Source: an uncultured Bacilli bacterium
Lineage (GTDB): Bacteria; Bacillota_I; Bacilli_A; RF39; UBA660
Length of the DNA stretch: 6,978 nt
Assembly: GCA_947588665.1 (NCBI GenBank)
Contig: CANPYU010000062.1
Coordinates: 1 to 6,978, forward strand
Reading direction: 5' to 3'
Both the position numbers and the translations under genes were made by a program. The notes under the pieces are model-generated. The model saw only the letters and a list, made by a program, of their open reading frames with translations, had not been told where the DNA came from and made no database searches. Position 1 is the stretch's first letter. Every line of letters starts with the position of its first letter. Shown in pieces: positions 1 to 6,799 of this stretch.

Positions 1-2
1 CC

Positions 3-170
3 ACAATAGTTGTATTAATTCTCTTTCTAGGAGGCTTACAATTATTAGTTGTAGGCATTATTGGGGAATATATTGGAGCTATGTATATAGAAAATAAAAA
101 TAGACCATTATTTATAACTAGAAAGATTTATGATAATCAAGAAAAAACAAAGTTACCTAAAAACAAATAG
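3..170 (+). CDS. C-terminal end of a family 2 glycosyltransferase (GtrB/DPM1-like), partial
   Basis: Only the last 55 codons are present, because the gene begins before the window. The visible part starts with a hydrophobic membrane helix (TIVVLILFLGGLQLLVVGII). It is followed by the GEYIG...NRPLFI element typical of the C-terminus of GtrB/ArnC/DPM1-like family 2 glycosyltransferases, then a short basic tail ending KLPKNK and a TAG stop. Such enzymes move a sugar from a nucleotide donor to polyprenyl phosphate on the cytoplasmic face, giving a lipid-linked sugar for GT-C transferases outside. That role fits the two GT-C proteins downstream, but donor and product cannot be read from this end. 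A terminator overlaps the stop, so it is the last gene of its own transcript. The family call is fairly safe; the substrate is unknown. Confidence 0.8.
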   Translation, partial: TIVVLILFLGGLQLLVVGIIGEYIGAMYIENKNRPLFITRKIYDNQEKTKLPKNK

Positions 171-180
171 GTAATTTTTT
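149..180 (+). terminator. Rho-independent terminator overlapping the stop codon
   Basis: The 5' arm at 149-159 pairs with 168-178 over 11 positions with one G-U wobble. The core TTACCTA/TAGGTAA pairing lies at 153-159/168-174, and the loop is 8 nt. Six Ts (175-180) follow the core stem. The 3' arm contains the TAG stop, so the hairpin is partly inside the upstream coding sequence. The stem is short with only two G-C pairs, so it may be leaky. Confidence 0.65.
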
Positions 181-209
181 AATAAAAAAAATAGAGTATT
201 TTAAATATA

Positions 210-239
210 TTGCTTAGAATAAATATAATATGATATAAT
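210..239 (+). promoter_or_regulatory. Sigma-A-type promoter with extended -10 for the tagO operon
   Basis: A -35-like TTGCTT (210-215) is separated by 18 nt from a perfect TATAAT (234-239). The -10 is preceded by TG plus one base (231-233), an extended -10 element. Transcription would start near 246, just before the AGGTGG ribosome site at 247-252, so the leader would be only about 12 nt. A second TATAAT at 224-229 with a weaker -35 near 201 could give a slightly longer leader. Confidence 0.65.
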
Positions 240-257
240 AAATTATAGGTGGTAACA

Positions 258-1301
258 ATGAATTTACAAGTAAATGGTTATTCCATATATTTAATATTAT
301 TAGTAACTATAATATCTAGTTTTTTATTAACCTTTATAGCTCAAAAAATAGCTAATCATGTAAACGCGATAGATATTCCCAATGAACGAAAAGTCCATAA
401 AGTTCCCATGCCCAGATGTGGTGGCATCGCGATATTTGGCGCTTTTATTATTGGTTATATGATATATGGAGACCCAACTACCCAAATGTTATCTATTTTA
501 ATTGGCAGTTTCTTAATAGTTTTATTAGGTTTTATTGATGATATTAATCCCATCAAAGCTCGTACTAAATTTTTAGTTCAACTAATCGCTGCTTCTATTG
601 TTGTTTTTTATGGTAATACCCATTTTAATGAAATAACTTTTTTAGGTTTAAACTTTAATTTTCCTTATTGGATAAATACCATAATATCTGTTATTTATAT
701 CACGGCGATTACTAATGCCATAAACTTAATTGATGGTCTAGATGGTCTTGCCGCCGGCATAAGTTCTATTTATTTTGCTACTATCGCGATAATTGCTTTT
801 ATATTAAATAAAATTGGTGGTTTAGATATAATCTTATCCCTTATTATGCTTGGCTCAACAATTGGTTTTTTAGGCCATAACTTTCCTCCAGCAAAAATAT
901 TTATGGGAGATACTGGTAGTTTATTTTTAGGCTTTATGATTGCCGTGATTTCTTTATTAGGTTTTAAAATAACAACAATTACTTCATTGGTAGTTCCCCT
1001 ACTTATTCTTGCTATCCCTATATTTGATACAATATTTGCTATTTTAAGAAGATTATTAAAAGGCGAGTCGATAGGCAAACCCGACAAAGAACACTTTCAT
1101 CATCAATTACTAAAAATGAACTTTGGACCTAAAAAAACTATTTTAATAATTTATTTTATTAATATTTTATTTTCTATTGTCTCTATTTTCTATGTTATTG
1201 GTGATAATAAACAAGCCATAATCTTATATATAATTTTAATGATATTTCTGCTCTTTTTAGTATTAAAGACAGACATATTATTTAAACATTCAAAAAAATA
1301 A
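258..1301 (+). CDS. tagO: TagO/WecA-type polyprenyl-phosphate N-acetylhexosamine-1-phosphate transferase
   Basis: This 347-residue integral membrane enzyme belongs to the MraY/WecA/TagO family (glycosyltransferase family 4). It would transfer a sugar phosphate, usually GlcNAc-1-P from UDP-GlcNAc, to undecaprenyl phosphate, the priming step for teichoic-acid-like or other wall polymers. Visible family motifs are RKVHKVPMPRCGG (44-56), GFIDD with the Asp pair D94/D95, NAINLIDGLDGLAAG (153-167), FMGDTGSLFLG (215-225, D218), IPIFD (253-257) and the nucleotide-site HFHHQLL (279-285). About ten hydrophobic helices are present and the length matches B. subtilis TagO. I chose ATG 258 because AGGTGG (247-252) sits 5 nt upstream; an in-frame GTG at 249 lies inside that ribosome site. 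It is the first gene of the operon, and the next start is 12 nt after its stop. TagO versus WecA-type substrate choice is inferred. Confidence 0.93.
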   Translation: MNLQVNGYSIYLILLVTIISSFLLTFIAQKIANHVNAIDIPNERKVHKVPMPRCGGIAIFGAFIIGYMIYGDPTTQMLSILIGSFLIVLLGFIDDINPIKARTKFLVQLIAASIVVFYGNTHFNEITFLGLNFNFPYWINTIISVIYITAITNAINLIDGLDGLAAGISSIYFATIAIIAFILNKIGGLDIILSLIMLGSTIGFLGHNFPPAKIFMGDTGSLFLGFMIAVISLLGFKITTITSLVVPLLILAIPIFDTIFAILRRLLKGESIGKPDKEHFHHQLLKMNFGPKKTILIIYFINILFSIVSIFYVIGDNKQAIILYIILMIFLLFLVLKTDILFKHSKK

Positions 1302-1313
1302 GTGGAGGTTTAT

Positions 1314-3389
1314 ATGATTTTATTATTATTTTTAATTCTTGGGTTTATTTTAATTTTTATTAATAAAAAATTTATTCAAAATACATATGTAAAAACATTT
1401 ATAAAATGTATCGCGATATCTCTTATATTAGGAGCTATATTAGAAGGAACAATTTTTAATTATCGTCATTATGAATCTTTTTTGTTTAAAAATAATCAAT
1501 CATTAACTAATTATACTTTGGGTTCTGGTATTACTTGTAAAAATAATCTTTGTGAAATTACAGATTATAATCAAGCTTATATTGAAATTAAAAATATTAA
1601 TAAAAATGTTTCTAATCTCTATATAGATATTTTAAATCCTAATAAATTAATAATAGATTTCAAAATATATTTTAGTGATGCTGCAAATAGACTATATTTA
1701 GATGCCGGAGAAAGAACCTATTTAAATAACATAAAAAATAGTAAATTTATTCGTGTTCATCCAAGTGGTAATTTAAAAAATTTAAAATTAAAAATAACTA
1801 GTGCTAATGGTAAATTTACTATAAAAAATATTGAAATAAATAAAAAAGTTCCTCTTATGATTAATAATATCCGGTTATTATTAACTACTTTATTAGTGTT
1901 AATTACATGTTTAATAAACCCTAAATCTAACTTACAAGATATTAAATATAACCATAAAATATCCCGAATAATAGTAGTTTTAACTATTATATCTCTTAGT
2001 CTAATTTTTTATAAATTAACAACCTATAACACATCCATTAATAATAATACAGGTGAATATTCTAATCAATCTCAATATAAAAATCTCGCGGCATCTTTAG
2101 CCCAAGGCCATTTTTATCTTGATATGCCTGTCTCAGACAAACTATTAGAATTAAAAAATCCTTATGATACTGTCTATCGTAATTCTAAACTAAAAACTCA
2201 TGTTGATTACTACTGGGATTATGCTTTTTATAATGGTAAATATTATTCTTATTTTGGAATTGTTCCCTGCCTTTTAATGTATTTACCAACATATCTTATC
2301 ACTCATCAAGATTTACCAAATAATATTGCTATTACTATTACCAGTATATTATTTTTAATATCTAGTTTCTATTTAATTTATCAAATATTAAATAAATATT
2401 TTAAAAATACATCTTTAATCTGGTATTTTCTTATTACCTTCCTGTATGTATTTTCAAGTGGCCTAGTAATAATATTAGGTTGTCCAACATTCTATTTTAT
2501 TCCTATTCATATGGCCTTAACATTCGCTGGTTTTGGACTTGCCTTTTGGATTAAATCAACAACTACCCCTAAACTAAATAAAAAGTACCTACTTTTAGGC
2601 AGTTTATCAATGGCTATCGTGGCCGGTTGTCGTCCTCAAGTTCTTTTAACTATGTTTGCAAGTATTATTATCTTTTGGGATTATATTTTTCATAAACGAG
2701 AATTATTTAGTAAAAAATCAGTTAAAGAAACAATTTGTTTTATGGCTCCTTTTATTATAGTAGCCCTATTACTAATGTATTATAATTATGCTAGATTTGG
2801 TAGTCCTTTTGATTTTGGTGCTAATTATAACTTAACAAGTAATGATATGACGAAAAGAGGATTTAAATTCGACCGTATTCCAACTGGTATCTATCATATG
2901 CTTTTATCTCCCATCACAGTTAGTCCAATATTCCCCTTTATTACTAGATATCGCCTAGAAACAACTTATATAGGAAAAACTATTACTGAAACAATGTATG
3001 GAGGTTTCTTATTTACCAATATTATTTGCATTTTAGGAATATTATCTTATAAATTTAAAAATATTATTAATAATAAAGAATTATATCGCTTAAGTATTTT
3101 CTTTGTTATTGCTTCTTTAATAATTCTTATCGCCGACACCGAGATGGCTGGGGTACTCGCTAGATATATTGCCGACTTTGGCTTTCTAATAACTTTAAGT
3201 ACCATTATTGTTATGCTATCTCTCTTAAAAAAATACAACCATAATATTACTTTGAAAAAAGTATTAACTAGTTTAATCATGATAAGTATTATATTTAATA
3301 TTATTTTATTCTTTAGAAGTGAAAACTTATTTGCTACTAATGAACAATTATATTATAAATTATATTATTTATTTACTTTCTATAGTTAG
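1314..3389 (+). CDS. Large polytopic GT-C-like membrane protein with an extracytoplasmic domain
   Basis: This 691-residue membrane protein has two N-terminal helices (about 1-17 and 28-48). A soluble, Asn/Lys/Ile-rich, probably beta-rich domain follows (about 50-184) with a Cys pair at 75 and 80. Two further helices (185-201, 218-236) precede a long loop, then many helices run to the end. The loop holds the most recognisable block: YKNLAASLAQGHFYLD (255-270), NPYDTVYR (282-289) and DYYWDYAFYNGKYYSYFGIVP (298-318). From memory, similar blocks occur in uncharacterised Firmicute membrane proteins grouped with GT-C/family 39 glycosyltransferases. A role transferring sugars from a polyprenyl-phosphate donor outside the membrane is inferred from architecture and neighbours. 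ATG 1314 is preferred over GTG 1302, because GGAGG (1304-1308) lies 5 nt upstream. It follows tagO by 12 nt and precedes the next gene by 9 nt. Confidence 0.78.
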   Translation: MILLLFLILGFILIFINKKFIQNTYVKTFIKCIAISLILGAILEGTIFNYRHYESFLFKNNQSLTNYTLGSGITCKNNLCEITDYNQAYIEIKNINKNVSNLYIDILNPNKLIIDFKIYFSDAANRLYLDAGERTYLNNIKNSKFIRVHPSGNLKNLKLKITSANGKFTIKNIEINKKVPLMINNIRLLLTTLLVLITCLINPKSNLQDIKYNHKISRIIVVLTIISLSLIFYKLTTYNTSINNNTGEYSNQSQYKNLAASLAQGHFYLDMPVSDKLLELKNPYDTVYRNSKLKTHVDYYWDYAFYNGKYYSYFGIVPCLLMYLPTYLITHQDLPNNIAITITSILFLISSFYLIYQILNKYFKNTSLIWYFLITFLYVFSSGLVIILGCPTFYFIPIHMALTFAGFGLAFWIKSTTTPKLNKKYLLLGSLSMAIVAGCRPQVLLTMFASIIIFWDYIFHKRELFSKKSVKETICFMAPFIIVALLLMYYNYARFGSPFDFGANYNLTSNDMTKRGFKFDRIPTGIYHMLLSPITVSPIFPFITRYRLETTYIGKTITETMYGGFLFTNIICILGILSYKFKNIINNKELYRLSIFFVIASLIILIADTEMAGVLARYIADFGFLITLSTIIVMLSLLKKYNHNITLKKVLTSLIMISIIFNIILFFRSENLFATNEQLYYKLYYLFTFYS

Positions 3390-3398
3390 GAGTAACCA

Positions 3399-4769
3399 AT
3401 GAAAAAAATTAAAAATCTTAATCTTAAAAAAATATACTTATATGTATCTTTAATATGTTTATTATTTATCTTTTTAAATTCATTTTTTAACATTTATGCT
3501 TTAATAATAGGAATACCTTTAATAATTCTTTTAAACTATCTAGGTAGAAAAGAAATTTCTAAATTTCCTTTAAAGTTATTTATTATAATGTTTATATTGA
3601 GAATATTAATAATAATTTTATTTGATACTCCCGTTATCTCAGATTTTGCTGTAATTTTAAATGCTGCTCAAAATCTTCTTAATAAAGTTAATGTAATAAA
3701 TAACACGGACTATTTCTTTCGTAATGCATATCAAACTGGTCCTGTAATTTATACCTACTTATTTTTAAGAATTTTTAATTCAGTTTGGTTTTTAAAAATT
3801 ATCAACTGTATTTTATCAAGTATCAATTGTGTTTTAATATATTTTATCTGTTTAAAATTTACATCTAAAAAAAGTGCTCAAAAGTCTTCTTTATTTTATG
3901 GCTTTTTAGTCTTTCCTTTATTTTTTAATACAGTTTTATCCAATCAAATTCCCGGCTCAACATTATTTTATTTAGCTCTCTTAATTTTCTTAAATAATAA
4001 AGAGTCTTTAAAGTCTTATGTTATCTGTGCCATCTTGTTAAGCTTAGGTAATCTAATTCGTTCGGAAGGTATAATCTTTATTTGTGCTATCACAGGCTTA
4101 TATATACTTTATATAATATCTAAAAAAGTTTCTAAAAAAATGCATCAAGGAATACTTATTTTAATATTAACTTATTTTATATTAGGCTTTAGTTATAGCA
4201 CTATTATTAAAATAAGTCATTTAAATAATGAAGGCTTAAAAAATAATTATCCCGAATGGAAGTTTATATTAGGATTAAATACCAAAACCTGTGGAGTATA
4301 TAATACTAAAGACTTTGAATATCTAGAGTCTAAAGATATGGCTCAAAAAGAAATAATAAATAGAATAAAGAAACTAACTCCTAGAACCACTTTAGAATTA
4401 ATAAGTTGCAAAAGTAATATTATGTGGCGAGGCGGCACCTTAGATTGGACATTTGCCAATTTAAAAGCTCATAATTATCACATTTTAGGTTTAACTTTTA
4501 ATCAAGATGAAATAGAAGATATTCTAACTTCTTTAAATAAATTAATATATTATTATGTATTTATAATAATGCTTCTTGGTTTATATAAATATCAAAAAGA
4601 TAAAAATGCTAATTTAGATGCTTTGTTATTCTTAAATATTCTTGCCCTAAATTTTGTTGTATATTCTCTAATAGAAGTACAACCTCGTTACATCTATTTA
4701 TTTCAAATATCTATCTTTATTTTAGCAAGTTTAGGCTTTGAAGCCTTACTCTTAAAGAAGAATAATTAA
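3399..4769 (+). CDS. GT-C family (PMT/ArnT-like, GT39-type) membrane glycosyltransferase
   Basis: This is a 456-residue polytopic membrane protein. A paired N-terminal hydrophobic region and a helix ending near residue 75 lead to FDTPVISDFAVILNAAQNLL (75-94). D76 and D82 sit in the first extracytoplasmic loop, where PMT-type GT-C enzymes keep their catalytic acidic residue. GNLIRSEGIIF (217-227) resembles the NLIRPEG element of Firmicute family 39 proteins. The C-terminal loop motifs WKFILGLNTKTCGVYN (287-302) and MWRGGTLDW (342-350) also match that group as I remember it. Such enzymes use polyprenyl-phosphate sugars to glycosylate a polymer, lipid or protein outside the membrane; the acceptor is unknown. 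The AGGAG ribosome site (3388-3392) overlaps the previous stop codon, with ATG 6 nt later, so this gene is cotranscribed with the two before it. Confidence 0.82.
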   Translation: MKKIKNLNLKKIYLYVSLICLLFIFLNSFFNIYALIIGIPLIILLNYLGRKEISKFPLKLFIIMFILRILIIILFDTPVISDFAVILNAAQNLLNKVNVINNTDYFFRNAYQTGPVIYTYLFLRIFNSVWFLKIINCILSSINCVLIYFICLKFTSKKSAQKSSLFYGFLVFPLFFNTVLSNQIPGSTLFYLALLIFLNNKESLKSYVICAILLSLGNLIRSEGIIFICAITGLYILYIISKKVSKKMHQGILILILTYFILGFSYSTIIKISHLNNEGLKNNYPEWKFILGLNTKTCGVYNTKDFEYLESKDMAQKEIINRIKKLTPRTTLELISCKSNIMWRGGTLDWTFANLKAHNYHILGLTFNQDEIEDILTSLNKLIYYYVFIIMLLGLYKYQKDKNANLDALLFLNILALNFVVYSLIEVQPRYIYLFQISIFILASLGFEALLLKKNN

Positions 4770-4778
4770 TTTAAATTA

Positions 4779-4807
4779 TTTACTGTTATAATTAGTTATG
4801 TTATACT
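4779..4807 (+). promoter_or_regulatory. Promoter with extended -10 for the GT2 gene
   Basis: TTTACT (4779-4784) and TATACT (4802-4807) are separated by 17 nt, with TG plus one base (4799-4801) before the -10 hexamer. Transcription would start near 4814, about 16 nt before the ATG. No terminator is visible between 4769 and this point, so read-through from the upstream operon is also likely. If so, this would be an internal promoter that boosts the GT2 gene. Confidence 0.6.
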
Positions 4808-4829
4808 AAAAATATAAATGAGGTCCAAT

Positions 4830-5771
4830 ATGAAAAAGAAAATAGCAATTTTAATACCTTGTTATAATGAGGAAAAAACAATTAAAAAAGTAGTAACGGA
4901 TTTTAAAAAAGAATTACCTAATGCTTCAATTTATGTTTATGATAATAATTCCAGTGATAATACAGCCAAGATTGCCGAAGAAGCTGGTGCTATAGTAAGA
5001 CATGAATATATGCAAGGTAAAGGGAATGTCATTAGACGAATGTTTCGCGAAATAGATGCTGATTGTTATCTTATGGTTGATGGCGATGATACATATCCTG
5101 CCAACCAAGCCCAAGAAATGTGTGATTTAATATTAGAAGGTAAAGCCGAAATGGTCGTGGGAGACCGCTTGTCTAGTACTTATTTTACTGAAAATAAAAG
5201 AATGTTTCATAACTTTGGTAATGTTCTAGTTCGTTTTTTAGTTAATAAAACATTTCATAGTAATGTTAGAGACATTATGACTGGGTACCGTGCTTTTAGT
5301 AAAACTTTTGTTAAATCATTCCCTATCATCTCGGGTGGTTTTGAAATAGAAACAGAAATGACTATCCATGCCTTAGATAAAAAAATGAAACTAGAAAATG
5401 TTTTAATTGACTATCGTGATCGTCCCATTGGAAGTGAATCGAAGCTAAATACTATCAGTGATGGCATCAAAGTATTAAAAACTATTGCCTCTTTATTTAA
5501 GCAATATCGTCCCCTTTTATTTTTTAGTATTTTATCATTAATTAGTCTATTAATTGGTATCGCATTCTTTATTCCTACCCTAATTGGTTATATAAATACC
5601 GGTTTAGTAGAAAAATTCCCGTCTCTAATCGCGGCTTCATTTTTTGGTATTATATCTATCCAACTATTTGTTGGTGGTTTAATACTAGAAAGTATTGCTC
5701 GAAAAGACCGTCAAAACTTTGAATTACATTTAGTAACTCTATCTGAAATTAATCGAGGAAGTTATGACTAA
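4830..5771 (+). CDS. Family 2 glycosyltransferase (DPM1-like) with two C-terminal membrane helices
   Basis: This 313-residue protein has an N-terminal GT-A catalytic domain (about 1-210). Visible elements are ILIPCYNEE (7-15), YDNNSSDNT (37-45), the metal/nucleotide-binding VDGDDTYPA (83-91), VVGDR (109-113), DIMTGYRAFSK (148-158), GGFEIETEMTIHA (169-181) and YRDRPIGSESKL (195-206). Two membrane helices follow at about 230-249 and 267-287, then a charged tail. This is the layout of DPM1-like enzymes that put a sugar from a nucleotide donor onto polyprenyl phosphate, or extend a lipid-linked glycan, on the cytoplasmic face. The likely job is supplying donor to the GT-C proteins upstream; that link is inference. 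ATG 4830 has GAGGT (4820-4824) 5 nt upstream, whereas the in-frame ATG 4818 overlaps that site and is rejected. The last 8 nt overlap the next reading frame, suggesting translational coupling. Confidence 0.9.
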   Translation: MKKKIAILIPCYNEEKTIKKVVTDFKKELPNASIYVYDNNSSDNTAKIAEEAGAIVRHEYMQGKGNVIRRMFREIDADCYLMVDGDDTYPANQAQEMCDLILEGKAEMVVGDRLSSTYFTENKRMFHNFGNVLVRFLVNKTFHSNVRDIMTGYRAFSKTFVKSFPIISGGFEIETEMTIHALDKKMKLENVLIDYRDRPIGSESKLNTISDGIKVLKTIASLFKQYRPLLFFSILSLISLLIGIAFFIPTLIGYINTGLVEKFPSLIAASFFGIISIQLFVGGLILESIARKDRQNFELHLVTLSEINRGSYD

Positions 5772-6352
5772 AAGAAATTTAAATTGTGATATCTTAAGAA
5801 TAATTGCCTTTATTTTTGTTATTGCCGTTCATTTTCTTTTAAATACTAACTTTTACACCACAATAACTAAAGATATAACTATACTAGCCCTAAATATTTA
5901 AGACCATTATTAATGACTTGTGTTCCCTTATTTATATGCTTATTGGCCTATTCAATTTCTATCGTAATTATAATAATTATTTTGACTGGGGAATATACAC
6001 TGGCTATTCATCTTTAGAAGTTTTAATAATGACTTTATTAATAGCTAATCTAGTTTTAAATTATAAAGAATTTAACTTTAAAAATATTAAATTAACTAAA
6101 TTTATTAATAAAATATCAGTATTAACTTTTGGTGCCTACTTGCTTTCTCGAATTTTTGATGTTTGGCTATATCCTTTTATTAATAATAACATTACCTATA
6201 TTAAAGAAAAAGTAATATATTACATTCCTACTGTTATAGTTATAGCAATTTTATCTCTTACAGCCTCTTATATCATTGATTTAATAGCTAAATTAATTAC
6301 TAAAAGTCTATCCTATCTAAAAGAAAAGTTTATTAAGCTCAAAACCAGTTAA
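5764..6352 (+). pseudogene. Decayed acyltransferase family 3 (OafA/WecH-like) gene: frameshift plus internal deletion
   Basis: The original start is ATG 5764, overlapping the GT2 stop, with AGGA upstream. Its frame reads MTKRNLNCDILRIIAFIFVI then AVHFLLN, the typical first helix of acyltransferase-3 proteins with the conserved Arg (R12) and His (H23). It hits TAA at 5899-5901 after 45 residues. Shifting frame restores LRPLLMTCVPLFICLL (5898-5945), the next expected segment, so one base appears lost in the ATATTTA near 5895-5900. The remainder lies in the third frame: GLFNFYRNYNNYFDWG onward to TAA 6350-6352, resembling the C-terminal helices of the same family. Intact relatives are about 330-370 residues; only about 200 can be pieced together, so roughly 130-170 middle residues are missing, with the junction near 5943-5952. 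An intact enzyme would acylate envelope sugars; this copy should be inactive. Confidence 0.8.
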
Positions 6353-6367
6353 TAAACTTTTTATTTT
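6324..6367 (+). terminator. Rho-independent terminator after the acyltransferase remnant
   Basis: AAAAGTTTATTAA (6324-6336) is perfectly complementary to TTAATAAACTTTT (6349-6361), a 13-bp stem with a 12-nt loop. It is followed by a T-rich stretch to 6367. The 3' arm includes the TAA stop. The stem has a single G-C pair, weak by E. coli standards but plausible in such an AT-rich genome. It marks the end of the envelope cluster and separates it from the next promoter. Confidence 0.68.
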
Positions 6368-6371
6368 ACTC

Positions 6372-6400
6372 TTTAAAAAAGAAATAAATAATGATAAAAT
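6372..6400 (+). promoter_or_regulatory. Promoter with extended -10 for the 6419 gene
   Basis: TTTAAA (6372-6377) lies 17 nt before TAAAAT (6395-6400), with TG plus one base at 6392-6394. The predicted start of transcription is near 6407, at the AGGTGA ribosome site (6408-6413). The leader would therefore be about 12 nt, as for the tagO promoter. Confidence 0.58.
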
Positions 6401-6418
6401 TATTCTAGGTGAAGTCAA

Positions 6419-6787
6419 GTGAATTTAGTTATATGTGGAAGTATGAAAGTAAAAGAAGATATTATTAAAATTGGGAAGTATCTAACAAATAAAGGTTATA
6501 ACATCTATCTACCCGTTGAATGTTTAAAAAATGTTCCTAAAGTAACCGCTTCCCGTGCCCATTTTAATCGCATTATAAATGCAGATACCGATGCTATATT
6601 AGTTATCAACAATCCGAAAGATAATATCAAAAATTATATTGGTCCTAATACTTTTGCCGAGATAGCCTTTGCTTTCTTTTATAACAAAAAAATTTATTTA
6701 TTAAATGATATCTATGAACCATATAAAGATGAATTAGAAGCTTGGAATGTAATCCCCATTCATAATAACTTAGATAATTTAAAATAA
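6419..6787 (+). CDS. Nucleoside 2-deoxyribosyltransferase-like small Rossmann-type protein
   Basis: This 122-residue soluble protein begins MNLVICGSMK, a beta strand plus glycine loop typical of the nucleoside 2-deoxyribosyltransferase-like superfamily. It continues with helix-strand repeats: GYNIYLPVE (26-34), a DAILVINN strand (58-65), YIGPNTFAEIAFAFFYNKKIYLL (73-95) and YKDELEAW (102-109). In the characterised family, the glutamate in the G-x-x-T-x-x-E segment (here E81) is the catalytic nucleophile, and the arrangement is kept. Many small relatives have no proven activity, so function could be nucleotide salvage, nucleotide-derivative hydrolysis or sensing. The start is GTG 6419, supported by AGGTGA at 6408-6413 with a 5-nt gap. 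It has its own promoter, and its stop overlaps the ribosome site of the next gene, so the two form an operon. Confidence 0.75.
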   Translation: MNLVICGSMKVKEDIIKIGKYLTNKGYNIYLPVECLKNVPKVTASRAHFNRIINADTDAILVINNPKDNIKNYIGPNTFAEIAFAFFYNKKIYLLNDIYEPYKDELEAWNVIPIHNNLDNLK

Positions 6788-6799
6788 GGAGACTAGACC

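Noticed and set aside
249..260. GTG at 249 as the tagO start (likewise GTG 1302 and ATG 4818 for later genes)
   Set aside because: Each of these upstream in-frame starts overlaps or abuts the ribosome site of a better-placed ATG (258, 1314 and 4830, each 5 nt after the site).
770..1087. 105-codon open frame on the minus strand inside tagO
   Set aside because: It lies fully within the TagO-type gene, has no recognisable domain, and its amino acid pattern is that expected from reading the complement of a membrane protein gene.
3047..3280. 77-codon open frame on the minus strand inside the 691-residue protein gene
   Set aside because: It is a shadow of the coding strand with no supporting ribosome site, promoter or family resemblance.
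4767..4778. Perfect 12-bp palindrome TAATTTAAATTA after the 4769 stop, as a terminator or operator
   Set aside because: It is all A/T with no loop or T tract, and such palindromes arise easily at this base composition.
4926..5114. 62-codon open frame on the minus strand inside the GT2 gene
   Set aside because: It is antisense to the catalytic core of a well-recognised glycosyltransferase and has no independent evidence.
5918..6352. A standalone 144-residue membrane protein
   Set aside because: Its first residues are the out-of-frame reading of the acyltransferase segment MTCVPLF, it has no ribosome site, and the rest matches the C-terminal part of acyltransferase-3 proteins.
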